Part shown: in pieces, positions 16,985 through 25,431 of the stretch
Layout: each line of letters starts with the position of its first letter
Numbering within the stretch: the stretch's first letter is position 1
NCBI RefSeq assembly: GCF_003254465.1
Contig: NZ_QDFI01000037.1
Coordinates: 1-41,369 of the forward strand
Length of the DNA stretch: 41,369 bases
From: Meridianimarinicoccus zhengii
Lineage (GTDB): Bacteria > Pseudomonadota > Alphaproteobacteria > Rhodobacterales > Rhodobacteraceae
Direction: 5' to 3'
The notes under the pieces: model-generated
What the model saw: the letters and a program-made list of their open reading frames with translations, nothing else
Database searches by the model: none
Told to the model about the DNA's origin: nothing
Program-made: the position numbers and the translations under genes

Positions 16985-17611
16985 TCAGTCGACGATGGTC
17001 GCCTCTGTCGCCTTGCGGATGTCGTCTTCGGTGACGCCGTCGGCGGTCTCCACGATCTTCAGGCCGCCCTCGACCACGTCGAGTACGCCGAGATTGGTGA
17101 TGATCCGGTCCACTACGCCCGTCCCGGTGAGCGGCAGGGTGCACTGCTTCAGCAGCTTGGATTCGCCCGCCTTGTTCTGGTGGTCCATCACCACGATCAC
17201 CCGGCCGACGCCCGCGACAAGGTCCATCGCGCCGCCCATGCCCTTCACCAGCTTGCCGGGGATCATCCAGTTCGCCAGATCGCCGTTCTCGGCCACCTCC
17301 ATCGCGCCCAGGATCGCCGCCGCGATCTTGCCGCCGCGGATCATGCCGAAGCTGGTCGCGCTGTCGAAATAGGCCGTGCGCGGCAGTTCGGTGATGGTCT
17401 GCTTGCCCGCGTTGATGAGGTCGGGGTCTTCCTCGCCCTCATACGGGAACGGACCCATCCCGAGCATGCCGTTTTCGGATTGCAGCGTGATGTCCTTGTC
17501 GCCGACGTAGTTGGCGACGAGCGTCGGGATGCCGATCCCGAGATTGACATACCAGCCGTCTTCGAGTTCTTCCGCCGCGCGGGCGGCCATCTGGTTGCGG
17601 TCCCAGGGCAT
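16985..17611 (-). CDS. scoB: 3-oxoacid CoA-transferase subunit B
   Basis: This 208-residue protein is the beta subunit of succinyl-CoA:3-ketoacid CoA-transferase, which moves CoA from succinyl-CoA to acetoacetate. The catalytic Glu motif is SENGMLG (residues 45-51), where the family forms a glutamyl-CoA thioester. GIGIPTLVANY and GKLVKGMGGAMDLVAGV are subunit B hallmarks. The length (208) is typical. It is the last gene of the operon, 12 bases after a VOC protein gene that separates it from scoA, and is followed by a strong terminator. Confidence 0.94.
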   Translation of the reverse strand: MPWDRNQMAARAAEELEDGWYVNLGIGIPTLVANYVGDKDITLQSENGMLGMGPFPYEGEEDPDLINAGKQTITELPRTAYFDSATSFGMIRGGKIAAAILGAMEVAENGDLANWMIPGKLVKGMGGAMDLVAGVGRVIVVMDHQNKAGESKLLKQCTLPLTGTGVVDRIITNLGVLDVVEGGLKIVETADGVTEDDIRKATEATIVD

Positions 17612-17623
17612 TGTCTGCCTCCT

Positions 17624-18025
17624 TCAATCGGACAGGTCGGTATCGTTGGCTTCCGCGAAGAGCATCAGAAAGCCGTCGGGATCCTTGACGTGGAATTCGT
17701 GCACGCCGTAGGGCTGGCGGAACGGTGCCTTGACACGACCCTCCGGCAGGTCGGCAAGCGCGGGCGACAGGTCTGCCCAGAGCGCACCAAGGTCGCGCAC
17801 CCAGACCTGGGTGGCAAGGTTGTTCCCGGTAATCTTCGCAAGATCGCTGTCGGCACTGCCTTGCAGCCCCAACATCACGCCCTCGCGTCGGACCGTGACG
17901 AAATTCCACTCCTCGGCCCGGATCACTTCGGAAAAGCCGAGTGTTCCAGTGTAGAATGCCACGCTCGCGGCCAGATCTGTCACGGGCACAAGTTGTGCCG
18001 CGCCGATGATCCGCGGACGTGGCAT
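17624..18025 (-). CDS. VOC-family (glyoxalase/bleomycin-resistance fold) protein between scoA and scoB
   Basis: This 133-residue protein has one vicinal-oxygen-chelate domain built of two beta-alpha-beta-beta-beta halves: LVPVTDLAASVAFYTGTLGF at the start of the first, and PYGVHEFHVKDPDGFLMLFAEAN at the end of the second. The sequence YTGTLGF plus DPDGFLMLF is the usual pattern for this family. Metal-type residues (E39 or E40, H113, E125 region) are present but I cannot assign a reaction. Its start overlaps the scoA stop (ATGA) and it ends 12 bases before scoB. It is thus a member of the operon and probably acts on a related acyl or aldehyde compound. Confidence 0.82.
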   Translation of the reverse strand: MPRPRIIGAAQLVPVTDLAASVAFYTGTLGFSEVIRAEEWNFVTVRREGVMLGLQGSADSDLAKITGNNLATQVWVRDLGALWADLSPALADLPEGRVKAPFRQPYGVHEFHVKDPDGFLMLFAEANDTDLSD

Positions 18026-18729
18026 CACGCAGTTTCTTTCTGGCGCACGGTGCGCTGTTCGATCCGCTTCTCGTGCTGCCCCTGGATCAGGCGGTGCACG
18101 TAGATGCCGGGCAGGTGGATGTGGTCGGGATCGAGGCTGCCGGTAGGCACGATTTCCTCCACCTCGACCACGCAGACCCTGCCGCACATGGCCGCGGGCG
18201 GGTTGAAGTTTCGGGCCGTCTTGCGGAACACGAGGTTGCCGGTCTCGTCCGCCTTCCACGCCTTGACGATCGACAGGTCCGCGAAGATCCCTTCCTCGAG
18301 GATGTAATGTTCCCCGCGGAAGACCTTGACCTCCTTGCCCTCGCCGATCTGCGTGCCGTAGCCGGTCTTCGTGTAGAAGCCCGCGATGCCGCAGCCGCCG
18401 GCGCGCATGCGCTCGGCCAGCGTGCCTTGTGGGTTGAATTCCAGCTCCAGCTCGCCCGACAGGTACTGGCGCATGAATTCCGCGTTCTCGCCCACGTAGG
18501 ACGACATCATCTTGCGGACCTGGCGGGTGTCCAGCAGCTTGCCCAGTCCGAACCCGTCCACGCCCGCGTTGTTCGACGCGACGGTCAGGTCCTTCACACC
18601 GCTGTCGACGATCGCGTCGATCAGAAGCTCGGGAATACCGCACAGGCCGAACCCGCCTGCCGCGATCAGCATCCCGTCATGGAGAAGCCCGTCCAGCGCC
18701 TCGGACGCCGTGCCGTAGATCTTGTTCAT
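18025..18729 (-). CDS. scoA: 3-oxoacid CoA-transferase subunit A
   Basis: This 234-residue protein is the alpha subunit of succinyl-CoA:3-ketoacid CoA-transferase. The family CoA-binding Gly-rich region is [12 protein letters not shown] (23-34). [29 protein letters not shown] is the subunit A signature. The chain ends with a short charged extension ([14 protein letters not shown]). The ATG at 18729 has AGAGGGA seven bases upstream. It is the first gene of the operon and overlaps the VOC gene start by four bases. The enzyme connects ketone-body or acetoacetate degradation with the TCA cycle, and in Rhodobacterales could also serve PHB turnover. Confidence 0.94.
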   Translation of the reverse strand: MNKIYGTASEALDGLLHDGMLIAAGGFGLCGIPELLIDAIVDSGVKDLTVASNNAGVDGFGLGKLLDTRQVRKMMSSYVGENAEFMRQYLSGELELEFNPQGTLAERMRAGGCGIAGFYTKTGYGTQIGEGKEVKVFRGEHYILEEGIFADLSIVKAWKADETGNLVFRKTARNFNPPAAMCGRVCVVEVEEIVPTGSLDPDHIHLPGIYVHRLIQGQHEKRIEQRTVRQKETA

Positions 18730-18757
18730 GCAAATCCCTCTTGCGCGTTTGCCCCTG

Positions 18758-18786
18758 TTTGTGGCCGCGCGGCGCGGGGGTGTCAA
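18758..18786 (-). promoter_or_regulatory. Candidate promoter of scoA
   Basis: On the minus strand TTGACA (18786-18781) is a perfect -35. CACAAA (18763-18758) follows after 17 bases, three of six to -10 consensus. It lies 29 bases ahead of the scoA start and immediately after the topA stop, in a gap of 79 bases. Confidence 0.55.
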
Positions 18787-18808
18787 CAAAATGCCGCGGT
18801 GCGGCGGA

Positions 18809-21493
18809 TCACTCGGCGGCGCGCGGCGGGGCCTTCTTCGCGGCAGCTTTCTTCGGCGCGGCTTTCTTCGCTGCCGACTTGCTTGCCGTCTTTTTCGGCG
18901 CGGCCTTCTTGGCGGCGGGCTTCTTCTTGCCGGATTTCGCGGCTTTCGCGTTCAGCAACTCGATGGCGTGTTCCGCCGTCAGGTCGTCGGGTTCCACCGT
19001 GTCGGGCAGGGTCGCGTTGACCTTGCCCCATTTCACGTAGGGCCCGTAGCGGCCCTTCATCACCGACATCGCGCCGCCATCGGGGTGCTCGCCCAGTTCC
19101 TTGAGCGGCGCGGCGGTCTTGGGCTTGCCGCGACCCGGTTTCGACGCCAGCACCTCTACCGCGCGGTTCATGCCGATGGTGAACACGTCCTCCACATCGT
19201 CGAGATTGGCGTTAGTGCCGCCCTTGTGGGAAATCGTCTCGGCGTGTTTCAGATAGGGTCCATAGCGCCCGATATTGGCCCAGATGGTCACGCCGTCCTC
19301 GGGGTGCGGGCCGATCTCGCGCGGGAGCGCCAGCAGCTTCACGGCCTTTTCCAGATCCACCTCCTCGGGCGGCCAGCCCTTGGGGATCGACTGGCGCGGC
19401 GGTTTGGGCTGATCCTCCGTCGCTTCGCCGCGCTGGACGTAAGGACCAAACCGGCCCTTGAAGGCATATATCTTGTCGCTCGCATCCTCGCCCAGCAGCT
19501 TGCCCTCGGGCGGAATGCCGCTTGCGTCCTCCATGCCCGGGGGGCCAAAGGGGCGGGTGTAGCGACATTCAGGGTAGTTCGAGCAGCCGATGAACGCCCC
19601 GCCCGACCGGGCCGTGCGCATGGACAGCCGCCCCGCGCTGCAATTCGGGCAGAGGCGCGGGTCGGTGCCGTCGGCGGTGGGCGGGAAGAGATGCGGTTCG
19701 AGCACCTCGTTGATCTTTTCCAGCACCTCGGTGATGCGCAGATCGGCGGTTTCCGCGATGGCCGCGGAGAAATCGCGCCAGAACTGGTCCAGCACCTCCT
19801 TGTAGTCGCGCTCCCCCGCCGAGACGTCGTCAAGCTGCGACTCGAGATCGGCGGTGAAGTCGTAGCCGACATACTTTCGAAAATAGTTGACCAGGAACGC
19901 GGTCACGAGCCGCCCCTTGTCCTCGGGGATCAGTCGGTTGCCGTCGCGCGCGACATAGCCGCGATCCTGGATCGTGGTCACGATGGAGGCATAGGTGGAG
20001 GGCCGACCGATCCCCAGTTCTTCCATGCGCTTCACGAGCGACGCCTCGGTATAGCGCGGCGGGGGCTGGGTGAAATGCTGCTGGCCCAGCACCGCGCCAT
20101 CCGGCGACAGGATCGCGCTGGCCGTGGCCTTGTCGTGATCCGGCTTCAGCGCGCCGCCCGACAGCGTGACGGTGTCGCCTTCGGACAGTTGCGGCAGGCG
20201 GGCGTCATCCTCGTCGCCCGCGTCGTCACGCCCTTCCTCGTAGACCTTCAGGAAGCCGTCGAACTGGATCACCTGGCCGGTGGCACGCAGCACCACCTGG
20301 CCGTCAGGGCTGTTGATGTCCACGGTCGTGCGCTCCAGTCGCGCGGCCGCCATCTGGCTCGCGATGGTGCGCTTCCAGATCATGTCGTAGAGCCGCCGCT
20401 GGTCGCTGTCGGCGATGCGCAGCGTGCCCGCGTCGCGCCCCATGTCCGTGGGGCGGATGCATTCGTGGGCTTCCTGCGCGTTCTTCGCCTTGTTCTTGTA
20501 CATGCGGGGCGAATTGGGCAGGTAGCTGTCGCCGTAGCGGTCCTTGATCGCGTCGCGGGCGGACATCACGGCCTCGGGCGCCATGTCAATCCCGTCGGTC
20601 CGCATGTAGGTGATGAGCCCGGCCTCATAGAGCCGCTGTGCGGCACTCATGGTCTGCCGCGCGCCGAAGCCGAACTTGCGGCTGGCCTCCTGCTGCAGCG
20701 TCGAGGTCATGAAGGGCGGTGCGGGGTTGCGGGTGCCCGGCTTGGCCTCCACGCGCGCCACGGTCAGCTTGCGCGATGCGACCGCGTGGACGGCCATTTC
20801 CGTCGCCTCGGCGGTTGCGAGGCTGAACTTGTCGAGCTTCTTGCCGCCGAACTCCGTCAGGCGCGCCACGAAGCCATGTCCGCGCGGCGTGTCGAGGGCC
20901 GCACGTACCGACCAGTATTCGCGCGGCACGAAGGCTTCGATCTCCATCTCGCGCTCGACGATGATGCGCAGGCACACGGATTGCACGCGGCCCGCGGATT
21001 TCGCACCCGGCAGCTTGCGCCACAGCACGGGCGACAGGTTGAAGCCGACGAGGTAATCCAACGCGCGGCGGGCAAGATAGGCATGGACCAGTTCCATGTC
21101 GACCTGCCGGGGGTTCTTCATCGCATCGGTCACTGCGGCCTTGGTGATGGCATTGAAGACGACGCGGCTGACCTCGGTCGACTTCTTGATCGCCTTGCGC
21201 TTGGTCAGCGCCTCCTGAAGGTGCCAGCTGATCGCCTCCCCCTCGCGGTCGGGGTCGGTCGCGAGGATCAGCGTGTCGTCATGGGCGAGCGCGTCGGCGA
21301 TGGCCTTGACGTGCTTGCGGCTGTCCGCGCCGATTTCCCAGAGCATCTCGAAGCCGTGGTCGGGGTCGACGGACCCGTCCTTGGGGGGCAGGTCGCGCAC
21401 ATGCCCGTAGGAGGCCAGAACGGTGAAGTTGTCGCCCAGGTACTTGTTGATGGTCTTCGCTTTCGCGGGCGACTCGACGACGACGACGGGCAT
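18809..21493 (-). CDS. topA: DNA topoisomerase I
   Basis: This 894-residue type IA topoisomerase relaxes negative supercoils. TOPRIM residues are near the N-terminus ([10 protein letters not shown] and ATDPDREGE at 78-86). The catalytic Tyr is Y296 in [11 protein letters not shown]. The gate and IC core extends to about 580. One Zn-ribbon is visible (CPNCSAGRL...[10 protein letters not shown]), followed by three repeats of the GRFGPY / GRYGPY type (residues about 690-850). The final ~40 residues are a Lys/Ala-rich tail (repeats such as KKAAPKK), characteristic of DNA-binding tails in alphaproteobacterial enzymes. dprA lies directly upstream, a common topA neighbour. Confidence 0.96.
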   Translation of the reverse strand: MPVVVVESPAKAKTINKYLGDNFTVLASYGHVRDLPPKDGSVDPDHGFEMLWEIGADSRKHVKAIADALAHDDTLILATDPDREGEAISWHLQEALTKRKAIKKSTEVSRVVFNAITKAAVTDAMKNPRQVDMELVHAYLARRALDYLVGFNLSPVLWRKLPGAKSAGRVQSVCLRIIVEREMEIEAFVPREYWSVRAALDTPRGHGFVARLTEFGGKKLDKFSLATAEATEMAVHAVASRKLTVARVEAKPGTRNPAPPFMTSTLQQEASRKFGFGARQTMSAAQRLYEAGLITYMRTDGIDMAPEAVMSARDAIKDRYGDSYLPNSPRMYKNKAKNAQEAHECIRPTDMGRDAGTLRIADSDQRRLYDMIWKRTIASQMAAARLERTTVDINSPDGQVVLRATGQVIQFDGFLKVYEEGRDDAGDEDDARLPQLSEGDTVTLSGGALKPDHDKATASAILSPDGAVLGQQHFTQPPPRYTEASLVKRMEELGIGRPSTYASIVTTIQDRGYVARDGNRLIPEDKGRLVTAFLVNYFRKYVGYDFTADLESQLDDVSAGERDYKEVLDQFWRDFSAAIAETADLRITEVLEKINEVLEPHLFPPTADGTDPRLCPNCSAGRLSMRTARSGGAFIGCSNYPECRYTRPFGPPGMEDASGIPPEGKLLGEDASDKIYAFKGRFGPYVQRGEATEDQPKPPRQSIPKGWPPEEVDLEKAVKLLALPREIGPHPEDGVTIWANIGRYGPYLKHAETISHKGGTNANLDDVEDVFTIGMNRAVEVLASKPGRGKPKTAAPLKELGEHPDGGAMSVMKGRYGPYVKWGKVNATLPDTVEPDDLTAEHAIELLNAKAAKSGKKKPAAKKAAPKKTASKSAAKKAAPKKAAAKKAPPRAAE

Positions 21494-21536
21494 TCAGGGC
21501 TCCAGCACGGCAACTTGGGTGGCGGGTGGCCCTCAG

Positions 21537-21563
21537 ATGTGACCGCATGGCGGGGGATGTCAA
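21537..21563 (-). promoter_or_regulatory. Candidate topA promoter (-35 TTGACA)
   Basis: On the minus strand TTGACA (21563-21558) lies in the dprA-topA gap, 65 bases from the topA start. The best -10 is TCACAT (21542-21537) with a 15-base spacer, which is short. I call the -35 with confidence and the -10 tentatively. Confidence 0.4.
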
Positions 21564-21599
21564 TGACGCCCATCCGCCGCGCCCCGTGCGGCGGCGCCG

Positions 21600-22793
21600 T
21601 CAGGTCCGGGATACCATGCCCCCGGCGTGACGCTGAATCCGCCCGTCGAGTTCCAGTTCCATCAGCATGGGCGCGACCTGCGTGGCAGGCAGGGCAAGGT
21701 CGCGAATCAACTGGTCCTCGGGCAGGGGTGTCGGGCCGAGCCGGGCCATGATCGCGGCGGCATGGTCCCGAAGCGGGTCGGGCCGATCCGTCCGGGAAGG
21801 GGTCTTACGTCCTGGCGCGTTGTCGCCCGAAACCTCGGGACGGCTGTCGCCGCGGGCCTGCTGCGGCACGGCAACCGGACCCGAAGCGCGCGCGGATGCC
21901 GGCCCCAGCGCCTCGATCACGTCATCGGCACTGCGGATCAGCGTGGCGCCGTCGCGCAAGAGCAGGTTGCAGCCGCTCGCCCGTGCATCGAACGGGTGGC
22001 CGGGCACGGCCATGACTTCGCGCCCCTGTTCGGCGGCGAGCCGCGCGGTGATCAGGCTGCCCGACCGCGCCGCCGCCTCGACCACGACCAGCCCGGCGGC
22101 AAGCCCCGACACGATCCGGTTGCGGCGCGGGAAATGCCGCGCCTGCGGGTTCAGGCCCATGGGCTGTTCCGACACCACGGCACCCTGCTGGGCGATCCGC
22201 GTCAGAAGTGTCGCGTTTTCCGAAGGGTAGGCAACATCGACGCCGCCCGCCAGCACCGCGACCGTGCCGGTCCCGAGCGTCGCCCCGTGCACTGCCGCGT
22301 CGATCCCGCGTGCGAGGCCGGAGACAGTCACGAATCCCGCGGCGCCAAGGTCCTGCGCCAGTTTCCGGGCCATCCGTTCGCCCAGGCTGGACGCGTTGCG
22401 CGCGCCGACGATGGCGACGGCTGCCCGGGCGAGGTGTTGCGGGTCGCCGCGCACCCACAGAACGGGGGGCGGGTCGGGGATATCGGCAAGCCGCGGCGGG
22501 TAGGCCGCGTCGCCGAAACATAACAGCCGCGCGCCCGCCTTGCGTCCGGCACGCATCTCGGCGGCGATGTCTTCGGCACTGGCCGCACTGTACTGGGACA
22601 CGCCCGCCCGCGCCGCGAGCCCCGGCAGCACATCAAGCACCGCCGCGGCGCTGCCGTGTTCGCCCATGAGGCGAAAGAATGTCTGGGGGCCGACGCCCCT
22701 TGACCGCAAGAGGCGGAGCCACGCTGACCTGTCCTCGTCCGTCTTGGGTGGGATGAGGGGTGTGGTCGTGGAGGAGAACAGGGTTTGCGTCAT
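21600..22793 (-). CDS. dprA: DNA-processing protein DprA
   Basis: This 397-residue protein is DprA/Smf, which binds incoming single-stranded DNA and loads RecA during transformation. In Rhodobacter it also serves uptake of gene-transfer-agent DNA. The Rossmann core contains AIVGARNASSLGERMA, SGLARGIDAAVHGATL, AVLAGGVDVAYPSEN and FPRRNRIVSGLA, all family hallmarks. The last ~60 residues (PLRDHAAAIMARLGPTPLPEDQLIRDL...MELELDGRI) are the DprA winged-helix domain. A Ser/Arg-rich linker separates them (about 300-340). The ATG at 22793 has GGAG seven bases before it. A CtrA-type box lies 45 bases upstream. Confidence 0.94.
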   Translation of the reverse strand: MTQTLFSSTTTPLIPPKTDEDRSAWLRLLRSRGVGPQTFFRLMGEHGSAAAVLDVLPGLAARAGVSQYSAASAEDIAAEMRAGRKAGARLLCFGDAAYPPRLADIPDPPPVLWVRGDPQHLARAAVAIVGARNASSLGERMARKLAQDLGAAGFVTVSGLARGIDAAVHGATLGTGTVAVLAGGVDVAYPSENATLLTRIAQQGAVVSEQPMGLNPQARHFPRRNRIVSGLAAGLVVVEAAARSGSLITARLAAEQGREVMAVPGHPFDARASGCNLLLRDGATLIRSADDVIEALGPASARASGPVAVPQQARGDSRPEVSGDNAPGRKTPSRTDRPDPLRDHAAAIMARLGPTPLPEDQLIRDLALPATQVAPMLMELELDGRIQRHAGGMVSRT

Positions 22794-22837
22794 CGCAGCT
22801 CCGCCCTTGGGGTGATCCCAGTGCTGCGCCCTACCGA

Positions 22838-22852
22838 TTAACGCAAAGTAAA
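22838..22852 (-). promoter_or_regulatory. CtrA-type box upstream of dprA
   Basis: TTAACGCAAAGTAAA on the plus strand is TTAA-N7-TAAA, seven of eight positions of the CtrA consensus TTAA-N7-TTAA. It is centred about 52 bases upstream of the dprA ATG. CtrA controls GTA and competence genes in Rhodobacter capsulatus and related bacteria, so the placement fits. This is one motif hit, not proof of binding. Confidence 0.45.
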
Positions 22853-22855
22853 GAG

Positions 22856-22879
22856 GGGAAAATTCACGACGATTTTCCC
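22856..22879 (-). terminator. Terminator-like stem after tldD, with a competing alternative
   Basis: On the minus strand GGGAAAAT (22879-22872), 8-base loop, ATTTTCCC (22863-22856) form an eight-base-pair stem followed by the U-rich CTCTTTACTTT. It is 45 bases past the tldD stop. The GGGAAAAT arm can also pair with ATTTTC/GAAAAT (22872-22885) nearer to tldD, so two exclusive folds are possible. Confidence 0.5.
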
Positions 22880-22923
22880 GAAAATTCCCTCGTGTTCTCC
22901 CCCGATCCGGCGAGATGCGCGCC

Positions 22924-24342
22924 CTATCCCGAACCGCCGACGGTGAGTCGCCCGATCCGCAGGGTGGGCTGGCCGACCCCGACGGGCACCCATTGCCCCG
23001 CCTTGCCGCAATTGCCGATTCCCGGATCGAGCGCGGTGTCGCTGCCTATGGCCTGGATGTGCTGCATCGCGGTGGGACCGTCGCCGATCAGCGTGGCGCC
23101 CTTGACCGGTGCGCCGACCTGTCCGTTCTTCACGCGGTACGCCTCGGTGCATGAAAACACGAACTTGCCGTTGGTGATGTCCACCTGCCCGCCGCCGAAA
23201 CCCACGGCATAGATGCCATCGTCGAGCCCCGCCAGGATGTCCGCCGGATCGGCCTTGCCCGACAGCATGTAGGTGTTGGTCATGCGTGGCATGGGCGGAT
23301 GCGCGAAGCTCTGCCGCCGCCCGTTTCCAGTGGGCGCCACGCCCATCAGCCGCGCGTTCTGCCGGTCCTGCATGTAGCCGACAAGGATGCCGTCATCGAT
23401 CAACGTGGTGGCATTGCTCGCGGTGCCCTCGTCGTCGATGCTGATCGACCCGCGCCGGTCGGGGATCGTGCCGTTGTCCAGCACCGTCACGCCGGGGGAG
23501 GCCACGCGCTGTCCCATCAGACCGGCAAAGGCGGAACTTCCCTTGCGGTTGAAATCGCCCTCCAACCCGTGCCCCACGGCCTCGTGCAGCAGGATGCCCG
23601 GCCAGCCGGGGCCGAGCACCACGTCCATCACGCCTGCGGGCGCGGCCTCGGCCTCCAGGTTGACCGCTGCGATCCGCAGCGCCTCGCGCACCGCGCCCTG
23701 CCAGTGGCCTGGATCGGTCAGCAGCGACAGCGCCTGCCGCCCGCCGCCGCCCGAACTGCCGGTCTCGCGCCGCCCGTTCTGTTCAAGGATCACCGACACG
23801 TTGAGCCGCGTCATGGGGCGCGTGTCGCGCAGGATCGTGCCGCAGGGCCGCAGGATCACGACCTCCTGCCGGCTCGCCGCCAGCGTCGCCGACACCTGCA
23901 CGACGCGGGCATCGAGATCGCGGGCGAAGGCATCGATATCGCGCAGCGTGGCGAGCTTGGCGGCGAAGGGCGCCTCGATCACCGGGTCCACGTCGCTGTA
24001 GAGCCGCCGGTTGGTGCCCGACGGTGCCTCGGCCATCGTCCCGCCACCGGCGCCCACGGCCAGACGCGCGGTATCCGCGGCGCGCAACAGCGCGGCTTCC
24101 GTGATCTCGGTGGAATGGGCGTAGCCGGTGGTATCGCCGCGCACGGCGCGTAGCCCGAACCCTTCGGCGGCATCGAAACTGGCCGTGCGCAGCCGCCCGT
24201 CGTCGAAGCCGAGAACCTCGGACCTTCGGCGTTCCAGGAACAGCTCCCCGTCGTCCGCGCCGTCGGTCGCGGCGCGCAGCCGCGCGGCTGCGACATCCGG
24301 GTCGATCCGGTCCGCGAAAGGGTCAAACCTTTCAGACTCCAT
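22924..24342 (-). CDS. tldD: Metalloprotease TldD
   Basis: This 472-residue protein is TldD, the zinc subunit of the TldD/TldE (PmbA) peptidase. The metal motif is H253-E254-x3-H258 (HEAVGHGLEGD). SSGGGGRQAL before it and DDEGTASNATTLIDDGILVGYMQDRQNARLMG after it are family-specific, as is the C-terminal GGGQVDITNGKFVFSCTEAYRV. The family acts in modified-peptide maturation and in degradation of unfolded peptides. The TldE partner is not in this window. The start at 24342 is the natural one; the open frame continues far upstream across the divergent cox genes but is a shadow there. It is divergent from coxB, with an FNR box in the gap. Confidence 0.95.
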   Translation of the reverse strand: MESERFDPFADRIDPDVAAARLRAATDGADDGELFLERRRSEVLGFDDGRLRTASFDAAEGFGLRAVRGDTTGYAHSTEITEAALLRAADTARLAVGAGGGTMAEAPSGTNRRLYSDVDPVIEAPFAAKLATLRDIDAFARDLDARVVQVSATLAASRQEVVILRPCGTILRDTRPMTRLNVSVILEQNGRRETGSSGGGGRQALSLLTDPGHWQGAVREALRIAAVNLEAEAAPAGVMDVVLGPGWPGILLHEAVGHGLEGDFNRKGSSAFAGLMGQRVASPGVTVLDNGTIPDRRGSISIDDEGTASNATTLIDDGILVGYMQDRQNARLMGVAPTGNGRRQSFAHPPMPRMTNTYMLSGKADPADILAGLDDGIYAVGFGGGQVDITNGKFVFSCTEAYRVKNGQVGAPVKGATLIGDGPTAMQHIQAIGSDTALDPGIGNCGKAGQWVPVGVGQPTLRIGRLTVGGSG

Positions 24343-24363
24343 GAGTTTCCTCGCTTCCTGTCG

Positions 24364-24377
24364 TTGATCCAGATCAA
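24364..24377 (+). promoter_or_regulatory. Perfect FNR-type box between tldD and coxB
   Basis: TTGATCCAGATCAA matches TTGAT-N4-ATCAA at all ten positions. Its centre is about 66 bases before the probable coxB start point (-10 TATGAT at 24425-24430) and 28 bases before the tldD start. FnrL, the FNR homologue of Rhodobacterales, is the likely binder. Which of the two genes it controls, and in which direction, cannot be read from the sequence. Confidence 0.75.
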
Positions 24378-24424
24378 TCGGTCCGGAATGTCGCAGCCCG
24401 TGGTTCTTGTTTGGCTGCCTCAGA

Positions 24425-24430
24425 TATGAT
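24425..24430 (+). promoter_or_regulatory. Candidate -10 of the coxB promoter
   Basis: TATGAT is five of six to the -10 consensus. No good -35 lies 16-18 bases before it (TTGTTT at 24407-24412 is only 12 bases away), which would fit an activator-dependent promoter. The coxB ATG is 86 bases downstream. Confidence 0.45.
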
Positions 24431-24432
24431 TT

Positions 24433-24450
24433 TTGCGATCCAAATCGCAA
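24433..24450 (+). promoter_or_regulatory. Perfect palindrome at the coxB start region
   Basis: TTGCGATCCAAATCGCAA is a 7-base perfect inverted repeat with a 4-base spacer. It follows directly after the -10 candidate, at the expected start point. It resembles the dyad (GCG..CGC half-sites) used by RegA/PrrA-type regulators but does not match their consensus fully. It may also fold as an RNA hairpin in the leader. Confidence 0.45.
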
Positions 24451-24516
24451 CGCACCCCGTGCGGACTTGCAGGCTATCGTGCGTGCGGACCCGGGGAAGT
24501 TCAACAGGAAGACATC

Positions 24517-25380
24517 ATGCACAAGACGCGCACGACACTTGCCCCCGCCTTCGCTGCCATGGCCGCCCTGATGACCGGAACGGCGGCGCTGGCGCAGGAC
24601 GTGCTTGGCGAACTGCCCACGATCGGCAAGCCGACGCCGGGCGCGATGGGCTTCCAGCCCGCGGCGACGGAACTGGCGCGCGACCTGCAATGGCTCGACG
24701 GTTTCATCAACGTCATCATCGTCGCCATCGTGATCCTCGTGACCGCGCTGCTGGCATGGTGCATCCTGCGATTCAACGAAAAGCGCAACCCGACGCCCGG
24801 AACCTTCACGCACAATTCGCCGCTCGAAGTGGCATGGACGATCGTGCCGATCCTGATCCTCGTGTTCATCGGCGCATTCTCGCTGCCGATCCTGTTCAAG
24901 CAGCAGGAGATCCCCGAGGCGGACATCACCATCAAGACCACCGGCTACCAGTGGTACTGGGGTTACGAATATGTGGACGAGGGCTTCTATTTCGACGCCT
25001 TCATGCTGGAACGCGACGAGCTCGAAGAAGCGGGCTACGCCCCCGACGAATACCTTCTGGCGACGACCGAGGCGATGGTGGTGCCCGTGGGCAAGACCAT
25101 CGTGGTCCAGGTCACCGGCGCCGACGTGATCCATTCCTGGACCGTGCCCGCCTTTGGCGTGAAACAGGACGCGGTGCCGGGGCGGCTTGCCGAACTGTGG
25201 TTCGAGGCCGAGCAGGAAGGTGTCTATTTCGGCCAGTGTTCGGAACTGTGCGGGCAGGCCCATGCCTACATGCCGATCACGGTGAAGGTCGTGAGCGAAG
25301 AAAAGTACGCCGCCTGGCTTGAAGAAATGCGCGAGAACTACGCCGGCACGCCCGCCGGTTACGACATCGCCGCACGCTGA
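24517..25380 (+). CDS. coxB: Cytochrome c oxidase subunit II
   Basis: This 287-residue protein is subunit II of an aa3-type oxidase, which takes electrons from cytochrome c. It has a signal peptide (to about residue 27), two membrane helices (about 63-85 and 105-125), then the periplasmic CuA domain. QWYWGYEY (145-152) is the aromatic electron-entry region. The CuA ligands are visible: H206, then C241-S-E243-L-C245, H249 and M252 in [12 protein letters not shown]. The ATG at 24517 has AGGAAG six bases upstream. The gene heads the operon coxB-ctaB-ORF-ctaG-coxC-surf1. Subunit I (coxA) is not in the window, as is usual in Rhodobacter. Confidence 0.96.
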   Translation: MHKTRTTLAPAFAAMAALMTGTAALAQDVLGELPTIGKPTPGAMGFQPAATELARDLQWLDGFINVIIVAIVILVTALLAWCILRFNEKRNPTPGTFTHNSPLEVAWTIVPILILVFIGAFSLPILFKQQEIPEADITIKTTGYQWYWGYEYVDEGFYFDAFMLERDELEEAGYAPDEYLLATTEAMVVPVGKTIVVQVTGADVIHSWTVPAFGVKQDAVPGRLAELWFEAEQEGVYFGQCSELCGQAHAYMPITVKVVSEEKYAAWLEEMRENYAGTPAGYDIAAR

Positions 25381-25431
25381 CCGACCTTGCCAAGACCGGC
25401 CCTGCGCGCGTGGGGTCGGCCGGAGACGTGA

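Noticed and set aside
18809-18960. Lys/Ala-rich repeats at the 3' end of topA as a possible frameshift or recombination hot spot
   Set aside because: Lysine/alanine-rich tails are normal in alphaproteobacterial topoisomerase I and histone-like proteins. The frame is intact to its stop.
24433-24450. The coxB palindrome as an NnrR/DNR site
   Set aside because: Sites of those regulators are 14 bases with shorter spacing (TTG-N8-CAA). This one is 18 bases with a 7-base dyad.
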